64,000 nucleotides of DNA from Leptospira sp. WS39.C2 (GCF_040833965.1 NZ_CP162142.1:1265001-1329000), one strand, 5' to 3'. Counted from the first letter of the stretch, positions 26,292-35,920 are shown. The notes: generated by a model not told the origin, from the sequence alone. Program-made: numbers and translations.

Positions 26292-26693
26292 TTAAGGTAA
26301 TCCTAATACAGGAGCAGGTTTGATGTCGCAACTTAAACCAACTGTTAGATAATTATCTAGAATAAGGCCAAGTGCATAGATATTGGTAACACATTTATCA
26401 ACACCATCTTTTAAATAGTATTTTTCATCTTCGAGTCCAGCAGCAATTGGCACTAAAAGCCCATTTAATAATGATGCTAATAAAGTTGCAGAAGAAATGC
26501 TCGAAGAAGAGGAGGATCCAGCAATTGAACGAATGTAAATGGTATCAATTTGCGAAGCTGCATCGACTAGTTTTTTTAAAGCATCTTTGCCAGTGATATT
26601 TTTCGAACTCAAACCACCTAATACAGGTTGGTTGCAATTTAAGGAAATTCCTAAGATAGAAGTAAGGAAAAGGATCGTGAGTGTTTTTTTCAT
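26292..26693 (-). CDS. Small lipoprotein
   Basis: A 133-residue protein with a signal peptide and lipobox (LGISLNC). The mature part has a Ser-rich run (AGSSSSSSISSATLL) and two further cysteines in VDKCVTNIYALG and VGLSCDIKPAP. This layout resembles a Leptospira-restricted lipoprotein family (possibly TIGR04452), but I am not sure. It is likely outer-membrane anchored. The role is unknown. Confidence 0.65.
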   Translation of the reverse strand: MKKTLTILFLTSILGISLNCNQPVLGGLSSKNITGKDALKKLVDAASQIDTIYIRSIAGSSSSSSISSATLLASLLNGLLVPIAAGLEDEKYYLKDGVDKCVTNIYALGLILDNYLTVGLSCDIKPAPVLGLP

Positions 26694-26865
26694 ATATAAC
26701 AAATTATGAATATAAGATATATTTTGTCAAAATAAAAATCCACCAAATGTTAGTCAGATGAAAAAGTAGGTGTTAAATGGTGTTTTGTTTGATAAACATA
26801 ACTTAAGTTTAGCGAAAATAAGTTTCGTAGCGATTTTTATTACCTATTAGATGTTATACTTGGTA

Positions 26866-27411
26866 TCATTCTTGTCTCAAGGTGATGTTGGGATCGCCAG
26901 AACTCACCTCCACAGAATAAAGGTTAGGTATTTGCCAGGATTGCCTAAAGGTATTAGAATAGAGTAAATCGTATGTCTGTTCCGTTGCTATTGCACTTGT
27001 TGGAGTCACAGTATAAAATCTAGAGGAAGCTGAGTTACAATAGGTATTTTCCTTATAGGTAACATTGGTTCCACTTTGTTTTGTGATTTTCAATAAGTAT
27101 GTTCTCGTTTCTTCTTGTGGTTTGGCATTGTCTAAATAGGTATAATGAAAGTAATATGGTTCACCGAATGTAAGTGTAATTGGATAATTTACGTTTTTTC
27201 TTAGGATTTGTGTAGGTTTTGGACAATAATTTGCGTTTGACTGGTTTACTAATAAAAGTGAGTAAACAAACATAAAATTACTGGATGTATTATCTCCATT
27301 AGAGTTGGAATCTGATTTTCTCGGGTAAGGTATATAACAATTAAATGAAAACAGAAAAGTGAATAATGTAATCGAAGATGTCAGAATTGTATGTTTTATA
27401 ATCAATTTCAT
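26866..27411 (-). CDS. Lipoprotein, tandem paralogue A
   Basis: A 181-residue exported protein with a signal ending LFSFNCY, a spirochaetal lipobox. The mature part shares its order of motifs with the next gene upstream: CxxP, LRKNVNYPITL, a segment ending in an aromatic run (YYFHYTYLD), YLLKITKQSGTNV, a Cys-rich turn, and a closing SGDPNITLRQ. I do not recognise a family beyond this pair. Five base pairs separate it from the paralogue, so they form an operon. Confidence 0.7.
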   Translation of the reverse strand: MKLIIKHTILTSSITLFTFLFSFNCYIPYPRKSDSNSNGDNTSSNFMFVYSLLLVNQSNANYCPKPTQILRKNVNYPITLTFGEPYYFHYTYLDNAKPQEETRTYLLKITKQSGTNVTYKENTYCNSASSRFYTVTPTSAIATEQTYDLLYSNTFRQSWQIPNLYSVEVSSGDPNITLRQE

Positions 27412-27416
27412 AAATT

Positions 27417-27923
27417 TTAATATTGCCTAATGGATATTGTTGGATTCCCAGATAGATAGTCGATGTAGTATCCGTTTTCCGATGCTTTGACTGTGGCATA
27501 CGATTCAAAATCTGATTTGTACAATTGGTATGTAACTTCTGTAGGAGTCGATGAGATAGGCAAACGTTGGTAAGAAGAATCAAAAGACTGCCCACAATTT
27601 GGATTGGTATAAAAGGGAACTTCGGTTCCTGCTTCTTTGGTAATTTTTAAATACAAATTAGGTGGGTTTGTTCCTAAAGCTCTGAAATCTTCAAAAGAAA
27701 ACCGAAACCATTGTTTTTCATTTGGTTTCAGTGTTAACGGAACGTCTGTATTTTTTCGAACTGTAAATTTGGGGTGTTTACAAGAATTAGAATAGTATTC
27801 ATTGGTAAAGTTGATCACAAATAATTGGACAAGAGGGTCAGCCTCAACTTCTTTTTGGATTTTGCACCCAAAGGCAAAAAATAGAAAATATACGAAAACG
27901 AAGAAATGGATTTTATCTTTCAT
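27417..27923 (-). CDS. Lipoprotein, tandem paralogue B
   Basis: A 168-residue exported protein whose signal ends YFLFFAFGC. It matches paralogue A in order: CKHPKFTVRKNTDVPLTL, WFRFSFEDF, LYLKITKEAGTEVPF, NPNCG and the closing SGNPTISIRQY. The pair arose by tandem duplication and has diverged considerably. Its start overlaps the stop of the gene at 27920 by four bases, so the lipoprotein genes 28577 to 26866 read as one operon. The function is unknown. Confidence 0.7.
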   Translation of the reverse strand: MKDKIHFFVFVYFLFFAFGCKIQKEVEADPLVQLFVINFTNEYYSNSCKHPKFTVRKNTDVPLTLKPNEKQWFRFSFEDFRALGTNPPNLYLKITKEAGTEVPFYTNPNCGQSFDSSYQRLPISSTPTEVTYQLYKSDFESYATVKASENGYYIDYLSGNPTISIRQY

Positions 27924-28267
27924 TTGTATGGTTTTTCTATAGGTTCTTCATTGGTAGCATACCCTTTGACAAACGTACAACGATCTATAGGTGAAAACAT
28001 ATAAGTTGTATCTGTGATTTCTGGATTTTTGAGTCCTTTTTTTCCTGGTGCTTTCGAAAGGGCATCGAGTACGGCTACCTCTAAGTTTGGATAAATAGGT
28101 TGGAAAAAATACTTACAACTTCTGCCTTCTACATAGATATCAGCTGTTCCAATTTTTTGTGGCGTAAGGTCAACCCTCTTGTATTGCCCCCAATTTTGGC
28201 AATTGACAACCAATAAAAGTACTATAAAGAAAATGGAAAGACGAGGGGTCATATAAAATTCACTCAT
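27920..28267 (-). CDS. Small lipoprotein with two-cysteine pattern
   Basis: About 115 residues from the start chosen at 28267, which overlaps the preceding stop; the longer frame to 28357 would run into the upstream gene. The signal ends VLLLVVNC. The mature part has GRSCKYFFQPIYPNLEVAVL followed by DALSKA, and later IDRCTFVKGYA. The upstream protein has the same C-x-IYP-x-AL-x-C order, so the two are distant paralogues. There is a vague likeness to TRL-like proteins. No function is known to me. Confidence 0.6.
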   Translation of the reverse strand: MSEFYMTPRLSIFFIVLLLVVNCQNWGQYKRVDLTPQKIGTADIYVEGRSCKYFFQPIYPNLEVAVLDALSKAPGKKGLKNPEITDTTYMFSPIDRCTFVKGYATNEEPIEKPYK

Positions 28268-28577
28268 AATAAATATTAATACACTGACCAAATATAAATT
28301 TATGTTCGAATGATATTTCGATATGATCAAATCTACTCCTTTGGGTTTTGATTTCAAATTGGTTCAGCGCATTTTCTAGAATTCTTGGATAAATGGCCAT
28401 ACAATGTTGGAATTTGTGCGTTCGGGGGTGGGGTTTCTCTGCATGAGCTGGTTCTATATAACCAATATTGGTTGCCAGTTTGCTCGTTAGACACGATACA
28501 ATAAAAAGAGAACAAACGCTAAGTAATAATATCTTTAGCAAGTTCTTTTTATATTCTAATTTACGAATGTTAAACAC
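28260..28577 (-). CDS. Small lipoprotein, first gene of lipoprotein operon
   Basis: A 105-residue protein with signal LLLSVCSLFIVSC. The frame opens with GTG at 28577. The mature region has FQHCMAIYPRILENALNQFE and ends FIFGQCINIYYE, matching the two-cysteine order of the next gene. It overlaps that gene by a few bases and would be co-translated. The role is unknown. Confidence 0.55.
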   Translation of the reverse strand: MFNIRKLEYKKNLLKILLLSVCSLFIVSCLTSKLATNIGYIEPAHAEKPHPRTHKFQHCMAIYPRILENALNQFEIKTQRSRFDHIEISFEHKFIFGQCINIYYE

Positions 28578-28724
28578 AATTTTCCATAGAAACCAAAGAG
28601 AATGGTAGAATTGACTTCTCGTTTTTAATACAGACCATCAAAATAACATCAGTTTGGTTTCTTTGGGTATAAACTGGTATATTTCCCAATCTGTCACGTA
28701 AGAATCAAGACGGAGGATAAAAAA

Positions 28725-29669
28725 ATGAAATTTTACCGTTATTTCTGTTCTGAAAACGCCCAAAAACCGCTCTTTCTGGTTTGTTATCTTATCAAGATGA
28801 AATTGTTTCTATTGGAAATGATTTGGTTTGTTGTAAAAAAATGGATAGGATTCAAAGTAGAAGCCATATCCAATGGTCGCAAAAAAAGGATGGATCATTT
28901 GAACGACACCAAAACATGGATATTGGCACTTTGTATCCTTTTTAACCTAACTTGTTATTCCGCCTCTCCTAGGCATGATATAGTTTTACAAATCCCTTTA
29001 TCAGGTACATACCAATCTGAGTTAATTGAAGATTTTTATCTTTATATTAAATTTTATAAAGATGGTTTGGTTTTACTCAAAGTGGTCGATAAAACCGAAT
29101 CAAAGGAATTTAAAAGTTTAGAATACCAAAATAATAAAGATCCCAAGCTTGGATTTGGAAGATATGAAAAATCGAATGATACCATTCGAATTTTTGCAAA
29201 AAATGTTCTATTAGAATATAAATTTGAAATCATTTCGAATGAAAATGATAAAATGGTCTTAAAACATTTAGGTTCCATTGTTAGAATACCAGATACAATT
29301 CGTATCACAAAAATTTTCCCAAATGATGAATTGGGTAACACCAGAAAAACATTGGATCTGTATGAAAAGAATTTTGAATACTTATCTGGTATTTTTTACA
29401 TGTCAGTTTATGCATGTGATGCTTGCCATTCCTTGTACACTTCGGAGCGGATCGTTGGTCCTCCTCTAAAGGATTTATATCTTAAAAAACGGAAACTCCA
29501 AGATGGACGAGAGGTTCTTGCTGACCGTGATTATCTGAAAAGGTCGGTATTATCTCCAGGTGAAGGAGTTGTAGAAGGTTATGTGAACTTGATGCCCGTA
29601 TATACGGATACGTTTCAGAAACGTGAAAGAGAATTAAATCTGATTGTAGAAACGATGATGAAACTTTAA
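28725..29669 (+). CDS. Exported protein with C-terminal cytochrome c domain
   Basis: The last 90 residues form a single-haem cytochrome c: ACDACHSLYTSERIVGPPLK with the CxxCH haem site, and NLMPVYTD with the probable Met ligand. The N-terminal part before it is a beta-rich domain of about 150 residues that I do not recognise. Two starts compete. ATG 28725 has an excellent GGAGG site but gives an odd 55-residue leader. ATG 28890 gives a clean lipoprotein signal (WILALCILFNLTC). The protein probably carries electrons or senses redox state outside the inner membrane. Confidence 0.7.
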   Translation: MKFYRYFCSENAQKPLFLVCYLIKMKLFLLEMIWFVVKKWIGFKVEAISNGRKKRMDHLNDTKTWILALCILFNLTCYSASPRHDIVLQIPLSGTYQSELIEDFYLYIKFYKDGLVLLKVVDKTESKEFKSLEYQNNKDPKLGFGRYEKSNDTIRIFAKNVLLEYKFEIISNENDKMVLKHLGSIVRIPDTIRITKIFPNDELGNTRKTLDLYEKNFEYLSGIFYMSVYACDACHSLYTSERIVGPPLKDLYLKKRKLQDGREVLADRDYLKRSVLSPGEGVVEGYVNLMPVYTDTFQKRERELNLIVETMMKL

Positions 29670-29766
29670 GTTTTCTCTTTGGAATCGAATACCGACAGTA
29701 ATCCTTAAGAGTTGGGAATCCTTCGATGATTAGAGGAAATACGAGTCATTTGGAAATTTCTTTCAT

Positions 29767-31089
29767 TTGACAAATTCAGATATGGATTCGAATGATTCTT
29801 ATATTCGGGTAAGCGAATTGAAAATTCGAACAAATCTCTCTCCTTTATTGCTATTTCTGTTTTTTCCGTTTTGGCTAAGTTTTTGCCAATTTCCTGAATT
29901 AGGAAACGCCTGCGATCCAAGCTCCGAATCGTTTCAAGATTTTTATATCGCAAGGATCCTTGTGGACGATGATAGAGAGTATTGTGGTTCTATTGCTCCT
30001 ACAAAATCCATTTGTGAAATGGACCCTCTTTCCATCATACAACCTCGTCGATGGAAGTATGTTGTCTCTGAACTCAAAAAACAAGCGAGTTTAGGAACAG
30101 ATGGTGTTAGTTTTCAAACCTATACACAACCAAGCACTGGTCTTGCAAAATGGTTAGGTGGGGTTTTATCATTTGAAGAAAAAGTTTATTCCATGCCTTT
30201 CAATCGATCCGATGTGCTTGTCATTGATCCGATCCAAAATACAACAAGTGCGTTTGATATTGGTTCCAGTGGTTCAAACCAATGGGAAGGAGCCGTACTT
30301 GCACCTAATGGAAAAATATATGCAATCCCAAGGGATGCAAACCAAATCTTAGTAATCAACCCATCCACCAATACATCTTATTTTATCCCATCTCCAGAGT
30401 CTGGACTTGCGAAGTGGAGAGGGGGTGTTCTTGCCCCAAATGGACTTATTTATGGAATTCCAAATTCATCTTCTAAGATTTTGGTGATAGACCCGCAAAC
30501 GGATTCAGTTCGAACTATAGTTTCTCCTCTTGTTTCATCCAATATGTGGGAAGGGGGTATCCTTGCTCCTAATGGCAAAATCTATGCCTTCCCCGTTGAT
30601 GTTGAATTTATCTTTGTATTGGATCCATTTTCGGAAAGATCTTACACGTTACCATCGCCACCTGCATTGGCTGGATCAGGGAAATGGAGACACGGTGTTC
30701 TCACATCCGAAGGAAAAATTGTAGGAATCCCAGCTGATACAAGTAATTTTATCTTTTTAGATCCAAATACTGATTCCATTACCTTACAATTATCACCTAT
30801 TGGTGGTACTGGCAAATGGAGGGGTGGTATTTTTACGGCAGACGGTCGGATCATTGTTATCCCTGCTGATAACAGTAATATCCTTGCTTACGACCCAGTT
30901 ACGTTTGCCTATACTTCACACGACACAAGTGTTGGCTCGGGAAATAAATGGGGTGACGGAGTCTTGGCACCTAACGGGAAAATCATATCCATTCCACATA
31001 CTTATGATCTAGGTCTTTCGATCAATCCTGGATCTCGTGGTAAAATATGTAAAAATCTTCTACTCAGTTCTTATTGGAATACATACTAA
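29767..31089 (+). CDS. Lipoprotein with seven-repeat beta-propeller
   Basis: After a lipoprotein signal (LSFCQF) and a 70-residue linker come about seven repeats of some 45 residues: KWRGGVLAPNGLIYGIPNSS followed by SKILVIDPQTDS, repeated with small changes. The pattern recalls the Vgb/streptogramin-lyase and other NHL-like propellers, but no lyase active-site residues are evident. The open frame starts with TTG at 29767; ATG 29782 is also possible. Surface or periplasmic location is expected. It differs from the propeller at 12184 in repeat wording, so the two are not close paralogues. Confidence 0.7.
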   Translation: MTNSDMDSNDSYIRVSELKIRTNLSPLLLFLFFPFWLSFCQFPELGNACDPSSESFQDFYIARILVDDDREYCGSIAPTKSICEMDPLSIIQPRRWKYVVSELKKQASLGTDGVSFQTYTQPSTGLAKWLGGVLSFEEKVYSMPFNRSDVLVIDPIQNTTSAFDIGSSGSNQWEGAVLAPNGKIYAIPRDANQILVINPSTNTSYFIPSPESGLAKWRGGVLAPNGLIYGIPNSSSKILVIDPQTDSVRTIVSPLVSSNMWEGGILAPNGKIYAFPVDVEFIFVLDPFSERSYTLPSPPALAGSGKWRHGVLTSEGKIVGIPADTSNFIFLDPNTDSITLQLSPIGGTGKWRGGIFTADGRIIVIPADNSNILAYDPVTFAYTSHDTSVGSGNKWGDGVLAPNGKIISIPHTYDLGLSINPGSRGKICKNLLLSSYWNTY

Positions 31090-31137
31090 TATACTAAAAA
31101 AACGATTCATTTAAAATTCAATTGACTTTGTTCACTT

Positions 31138-32046
31138 TTGGGAATACCTTTATGTATGCTTTGGAAAGCGTCTCAATTCTGGAAAAACGCCTCTCCGAAC
31201 GAACTACTATCCTTCTTTTTATCCATCGAAAAAGGTGAAGATTTAAAATCATTAGCCGAGCACATGTTAAGTGATGCTGAGTTTTGTGACTTAGTATTTG
31301 AATATCTATGGTTACTCCGATCAGAAGGAGCGACTAAAAAAGTTTTGAATGATATAAATATCACTCCAGAACTACTCATGAAGTTTATCTACTTTGGGTA
31401 TGGAAAACAATTTTTAGCAGAACAATTTGATTCCAATTCCTACTTTTTACAAATTCGAGCCTTGTTCGATTCTGCACAAAGTTTACGAATCCTATCATTA
31501 GGGGAAGAGATGGACAGAGACCCAACTTTGAAGATCCATTTATTATCGAATTTGGATCCACAAACTTGGGAGGCATACTTTGATCTTTTAGAAGAAAAAA
31601 ATATGACGATGCAAACCTTACTTGGTATCTTTTCTAATTTGCGCGAAAACGAAATTCGTAAGATTTTATTAAATAGCCATACATTGTATTATTATTTAAG
31701 AATGATGATGGTAACCGGGAACCAAAAGACAGATGGAATCACAGAGAAGGAGATGGAAAATCGGAAACGTCTTCATTCTATTTTGGATTCAATTCACATC
31801 TGGGAAACCTTCTGCCAAGGATTAAAAGACCATTATGACCTCAAAGTAGAATCCAAGCTAACACCAAAAATGCGAGATGCTACCCGACTTTCACAAGTAT
31901 TAAAAGAACTGACAAAAATTCCAAGTGGAGATCGGAATGATGTTTTGGTTTACCTTCGTGGGAATGGAGTTGTTTTGGACAGCTGGGAAGAAACCACGGT
32001 GACTTCTGCCTTATCCAATTACGACAAAGTCGGTAAGTATTTTTAG
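31138..32046 (+). CDS. Helical protein of unknown function
   Basis: I do not recognise it. About 300 residues, strongly helical and charged, with no signal peptide or membrane segment. Segments such as SFFLSIEKGEDLKSLAEHML and LLGIFSNLRENEIRKILLNS suggest repeated helical hairpins. Starts at 31138 (TTG) and 31156 (ATG) are both possible. It stands between a propeller lipoprotein and the SGNH hydrolase in the same direction. Codon use matches the neighbours. Confidence 0.65.
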   Translation: MGIPLCMLWKASQFWKNASPNELLSFFLSIEKGEDLKSLAEHMLSDAEFCDLVFEYLWLLRSEGATKKVLNDINITPELLMKFIYFGYGKQFLAEQFDSNSYFLQIRALFDSAQSLRILSLGEEMDRDPTLKIHLLSNLDPQTWEAYFDLLEEKNMTMQTLLGIFSNLRENEIRKILLNSHTLYYYLRMMMVTGNQKTDGITEKEMENRKRLHSILDSIHIWETFCQGLKDHYDLKVESKLTPKMRDATRLSQVLKELTKIPSGDRNDVLVYLRGNGVVLDSWEETTVTSALSNYDKVGKYF

Positions 32047-32191
32047 CGAAGGTTCTAATCCCATTCGATCCCCAATTCCATTTTTTCTAAACACGTTTCC
32101 GCCATTCCTTTTAAAACAGCACGTTTCGTTTCCTTTTTATCCATAGATTCAGGACAATTTGTCCCATTCTATCCTAGAATCCCTCCCTTTG

Positions 32192-32280
32192 TTGAACTTG
32201 GTTCAAAAAATTGCAATGGTTCGGAAATAAATTATTTGACACTCGTTCAAAAAGACACCAAAATGTCTCAATTGTTCAAA
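32192..32280. promoter_or_regulatory. GTTCAA-site cluster upstream of SGNH hydrolase
   Basis: Within 90 bp there are a TTGAAC-N3-GTTCAA dyad (32192-32206), two more GTTCAA copies (32245 and 32274) and a smaller dyad AGACA-N6-TGTCT (32253-32268). A TTGACA at 32236 could be a -35 box. The cluster suggests a specific regulator of the downstream gene pair, but which one cannot be told. Confidence 0.4.
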
Positions 32281-32312
32281 GTATGTTAAAAATGTTCCGA
32301 TTGGGAGGAAAT

Positions 32313-33578
32313 ATGAACACAAAAAAAGCATTCGTATTGGTGCTAGCTTTGGTGATGGCAGGTTCTTTATCTGCGCAAACACAAAGTGAAATGTTCCAAA
32401 AAGTAGGTGTCATCGGGGATTCCTTGAGCCAAGGATTCTTCGGAGTTACAGTTGAGAAAAAAACACAAGATTGGGCATACCCAGTTCTTGTATCCAAACA
32501 AGCAGGCGCTTCTGTTTCTTATAATGTTCTGAAAGGACCATTTGTAAACTTAGAAGATGTATTGAAGTGGGATTGTGGAATTTTTTGTATCGCTGAAAGT
32601 ATCATTGGAGGAAACGGATCAACTGTATCCTTACCAACGCATGCAGGGATTACCGGTGCTGAATATACTACTGTTCTAAGGACTTCCGGAAAATGTGAAG
32701 ATATCAACGCCACCAAACAAGCTAAAGAATGGTATTGGGCAAAATGGTATTGGTACACTTACCGATGGGTAACTGTTGCTGATTGCCAAGAACCAGATAA
32801 GTTCCACCGATTTGGACTAAGAGATGCTGGAACACAAACTCAAGTGATGGAAAAAGTAAAACCAACTTTCCTTTTTGGATCAGCTGGCGCTAACCATGTT
32901 CTTTGCACAGCTCTTCATACCTCTACTGATTGTTTAGATGAAACTCGTTTCAAAAGAGACATTCGTGAATTTTTCAGAAGAATGGCTGCGATGGGAAGTT
33001 TAAAAGGTGGAGTATTGTTTACGGTTCCAAACGTAACGGCTATTGCATTCCTAGAAAACTACAAAGATCCAAATGGTAGAGCAAATTACTCTGGACTCAA
33101 AGCTTTCTTTCGAAATTCTGTTTCCGATCCAAACCAAGTATTGGATGCAACTGAAGTAACAACAATTTCGAATTTCTTAAATATGTTGAATAATGAAATC
33201 AAAGCACAAGCTGCCACAATGCGTTTTGCAGTAGCAGACTTACGTGTGATTTTTGATGACCTAAAAGAAAATGGAAGACCAATTCGTAGTGCTTCTGGCT
33301 GGTCTCCAGGAAATGCTCGTGCAAATTGGCCACTTCCTAACCAACCAGGTGTTTTTGGTTTAGATGGCGTTCACCCGAACATGTATGGTCATTCACTTTT
33401 TGCAAATGAGTTGATTAAAGCCATTAACACTCGTTATGGATACGTAATCCCACAAGTGAGTGAATACACTGCATGGTATTACGATACACTCAACAGAAAT
33501 CCAGTTGATTTGAAAAAATTCTTAACTGAGAATATTTTTGGTCAGGCAATTTCTTGGGTAGTGTCCATCTTTACATAA
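32313..33578 (+). CDS. Exported SGNH/GDSL-family hydrolase
   Basis: A 421-residue esterase- or lipase-like protein. ATG 32313 has GGGAGG upstream and opens a clean signal peptide ([17 protein letters not shown]). Block I with the nucleophilic Ser is [12 protein letters not shown], the Gly/Asn blocks include [13 protein letters not shown], and the catalytic Asp-His pair is [18 protein letters not shown] near the C-terminus. The enzyme is periplasmic or secreted. The next gene starts 12 bp later and is probably its partner. The substrate is unknown. Confidence 0.88.
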   Translation: MNTKKAFVLVLALVMAGSLSAQTQSEMFQKVGVIGDSLSQGFFGVTVEKKTQDWAYPVLVSKQAGASVSYNVLKGPFVNLEDVLKWDCGIFCIAESIIGGNGSTVSLPTHAGITGAEYTTVLRTSGKCEDINATKQAKEWYWAKWYWYTYRWVTVADCQEPDKFHRFGLRDAGTQTQVMEKVKPTFLFGSAGANHVLCTALHTSTDCLDETRFKRDIREFFRRMAAMGSLKGGVLFTVPNVTAIAFLENYKDPNGRANYSGLKAFFRNSVSDPNQVLDATEVTTISNFLNMLNNEIKAQAATMRFAVADLRVIFDDLKENGRPIRSASGWSPGNARANWPLPNQPGVFGLDGVHPNMYGHSLFANELIKAINTRYGYVIPQVSEYTAWYYDTLNRNPVDLKKFLTENIFGQAISWVVSIFT

Positions 33579-33590
33579 GAGGTTAAAACA

Positions 33591-34268
33591 ATGAGTAAAC
33601 GGTTTATTGGAATCCTTTCAGTTTGTAGTTTTTTCTTAGTTTTGTTTGTTGTTTCCATTTGGAAGTTTTCATCTGAAAAAACAAAACAGACAAATGTTGT
33701 GTCAAATTCCGATTTTGGCAGTTCAGAAAAACACGCTAATTCGTTGTTTGATGACCCAGAGTTTGTCGATGCTCCCAATCCAGAAGAATTGGAATTGGCA
33801 CAAGCTGAAGTTCTTTGGCCGTTTGCTCTTGAAAAAAAACCAAATCGTAAAGAAGAGATCAAAGAGGAATGGAGGGATTTTGCTGCAAAATATCCAAACA
33901 ATTTCTACATTCCTCGTGAAATTCGCGCACCAATGACGGAAAAACAAGAGAAAGAACAACTTGAAATGTTGGATTCTTTTAATGCAATGGATGCAAGTTT
34001 TTCTGCAAGTAGTTCTAAAGAAAAATGGTCTGACAAACCATCTTCTGAGGAACCAAATGCAGCAGAACGACCTGCTCCGAAAACCCAAAAGGCCTACTTT
34101 GATTTTAAAATCAATGAATTGGAATCACGTATCCAAATGGTTGAGTATTGGTTGGAGAACAAAAAACCTGATAGTAGTGTGAAGGGATCTGCAGAAAAAG
34201 ACTTACAAGTTTGGAAAAAAGAACTCGCAACACTTAGAGAAGTAAGAAACCAAGTTCCTAATAGTTAA
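33591..34268 (+). CDS. Membrane-anchored helical protein, partner of SGNH hydrolase
   Basis: A 225-residue protein with one N-terminal membrane segment (FIGILSVCSFFLVLFVVSIW) and a charged, mostly helical extracytoplasmic part. The tail has coiled-coil character (ELESRIQMVEYWLENKK then KELATLREVRNQ). The layout, one anchor plus an extended helical body right after a secreted lipase-like gene, recalls lipase-specific foldases, but I see no foldase motif, so this is only a suggestion. A terminator follows the gene. Confidence 0.65.
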   Translation: MSKRFIGILSVCSFFLVLFVVSIWKFSSEKTKQTNVVSNSDFGSSEKHANSLFDDPEFVDAPNPEELELAQAEVLWPFALEKKPNRKEEIKEEWRDFAAKYPNNFYIPREIRAPMTEKQEKEQLEMLDSFNAMDASFSASSSKEKWSDKPSSEEPNAAERPAPKTQKAYFDFKINELESRIQMVEYWLENKKPDSSVKGSAEKDLQVWKKELATLREVRNQVPNS

Positions 34269-34293
34269 ACTTACTGATACACTTAAAAAAGAA

Positions 34294-34325
34294 AAGCTTC
34301 CTAGGATTAGGAGGCTTTTTGTTTT
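34294..34325 (+). terminator. Rho-independent terminator
   Basis: Stem AAGCTTCCTA / TAGGAGGCTT with loop GGAT and one G-T pair, followed by a T-rich run. It ends the SGNH hydrolase operon. Confidence 0.8.
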
Positions 34326-34357
34326 ACATCCCCCATCAAACATTAGAAAATAGATTC

Positions 34358-35920
34358 ATGCACCTTATATACCCAATTTTATTTATCCTTTTTATCAATA
34401 TTTTTTTCCAAAATTGTTTTTTTGGTCCAGAGAAACCCGAACAAACGGAGGTTTTCACTGTGGAAGAAGAAATTCCAACGGAACAACTCTTACAACAATT
34501 ACAATCGGGTCCTAACTTTGATAAAGGCCAAGCTGCCATCCAATTGGGAAATCGCGGAGTCACAAAAGCCATTCCTATCCTTCGTAAATTATTAAAAGAT
34601 AATGATCCTGGCCTTAGAGCAGGGGCAGCAATTGCACTTGGTGATTTAAAGGATAAAGATTCATCTGCAACGATTGCCAATCTTTTATGGTCTGATACAG
34701 AAAATCCGAAAGATGTATATTTAGATGCACTGACACGGATGAAAGATACATCGATTGTCAGTCGGATTTATCCGTTGTTAAATGATGACAACGCTACTTT
34801 ACGATTACAAACTGTAGATGCATTGGTGCAAATTGGGAGTAATTCTGTCGGAACTTCTATTTTGAGTATGGCTCAAAAAAACAAAGATAGAGATAAAGAT
34901 AAAACATTTGCGATGGCGCTTGGTAAGTTAAAAGTAAAGTCTGCAGAGCAATATTTGATCACTCTCACAAAAATCCAGGATGAATCACCTACACTTGCTG
35001 CATCCTACTTAGCTTTAGGAAGGATAAAAGCAAAAAATGCGAACAATGTATTAGTTAGTGCATTGACTTTACCTTACGATAAGGGTAAAGAAAATGCTTC
35101 GATGGCACTCATTGAAATTGGGAATCCTTCCGTGATTCCAGATGTCTTTTTAGTTTTAAAAACAGACAATTTAGAATCGAAAATGTATGCAACGGATGTT
35201 TTGTGTTCCATTCCTTCAAAAGAAGCAGCAAAACTTGCCTTTAGTCTGCTTGTTTCGAATGATACAAAAAACTGGGGTTATGCGGCAAAAATTGTCGGAC
35301 GTCAAAAATACAAAGAAGCAAAAAATAGGTTAGAAGAATTACTCCTGAAACCAACGACTCCAGAAAGGGATAATTTTGCAGAAGCACTTGGTTGGATAGG
35401 GGATCCAAGTTCCATTCCTATCTTAAGAAAAGTATTACTCTCTGGTGAAAAAGAAGGTCCTTATGGTTCTGCTTGGGCATTAGGAGTAATGGGAGCAAAA
35501 GAAGCGGTTCCTGATTTGTTAACAGCTTTAGACAAAGGGGATGCAAAACTGATGGCTTATGCTTTGGAAGCATTAGGATCCATAGCCGATCCCAGTAGTT
35601 TGCCAAAACTAAAAATACTTTTATCAAATCGTCCCAAAATGGCGCCTCAAATCCTTTCAACGGTGGCTCTCATTCCAAGTGAAGAAGCAAGGTTTCTCCT
35701 GGAAGAGGCAATCAGGGAAAAAAATGCGGATGTGTATCGGCCTGCGATGGAGGAAATCGCAAAACGAAAAGATAAAAAATCAATTCCTGTATTAATAGAA
35801 TTTGCCAATGGTGAAGACGCGGAAAAACGCAAATTGAGTTATTATGCTTTAACGGCGATTACTGGGCAAAAATTTAGAACAGCAAAAGAATGGAATCTTT
35901 GGGTAAAAACAAATCCATAG
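34358..35920 (+). CDS. HEAT-repeat lipoprotein
   Basis: A 520-residue lipoprotein; the start at 34358 gives a signal ending FFQNC, while the frame's TTG at 34319 lies in the preceding terminator. The mature part is built of PBS-lyase/HEAT-type helical repeats of about 31 residues. Examples are AIPILRKLLKDNDPGLRAGA then AIALGDL, and SIPILRKVLLSGEKEGPYGS then AWALGVM. Such solenoids bind proteins; no enzyme motif is visible. The location is probably the periplasmic face of a membrane. The gene stands alone. Confidence 0.85.
   Translation: MHLIYPILFILFINIFFQNCFFGPEKPEQTEVFTVEEEIPTEQLLQQLQSGPNFDKGQAAIQLGNRGVTKAIPILRKLLKDNDPGLRAGAAIALGDLKDKDSSATIANLLWSDTENPKDVYLDALTRMKDTSIVSRIYPLLNDDNATLRLQTVDALVQIGSNSVGTSILSMAQKNKDRDKDKTFAMALGKLKVKSAEQYLITLTKIQDESPTLAASYLALGRIKAKNANNVLVSALTLPYDKGKENASMALIEIGNPSVIPDVFLVLKTDNLESKMYATDVLCSIPSKEAAKLAFSLLVSNDTKNWGYAAKIVGRQKYKEAKNRLEELLLKPTTPERDNFAEALGWIGDPSSIPILRKVLLSGEKEGPYGSAWALGVMGAKEAVPDLLTALDKGDAKLMAYALEALGSIADPSSLPKLKILLSNRPKMAPQILSTVALIPSEEARFLLEEAIREKNADVYRPAMEEIAKRKDKKSIPVLIEFANGEDAEKRKLSYYALTAITGQKFRTAKEWNLWVKTNP

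Noticed and set aside
32055..32144. 29-residue minus-strand frame with protein-like helical composition (MDKKETKRAVLKGM...)
   Set aside because: Too short, with no ribosome site and a stop shortly upstream in frame. It may be a remnant of a gene, but nothing supports expression.
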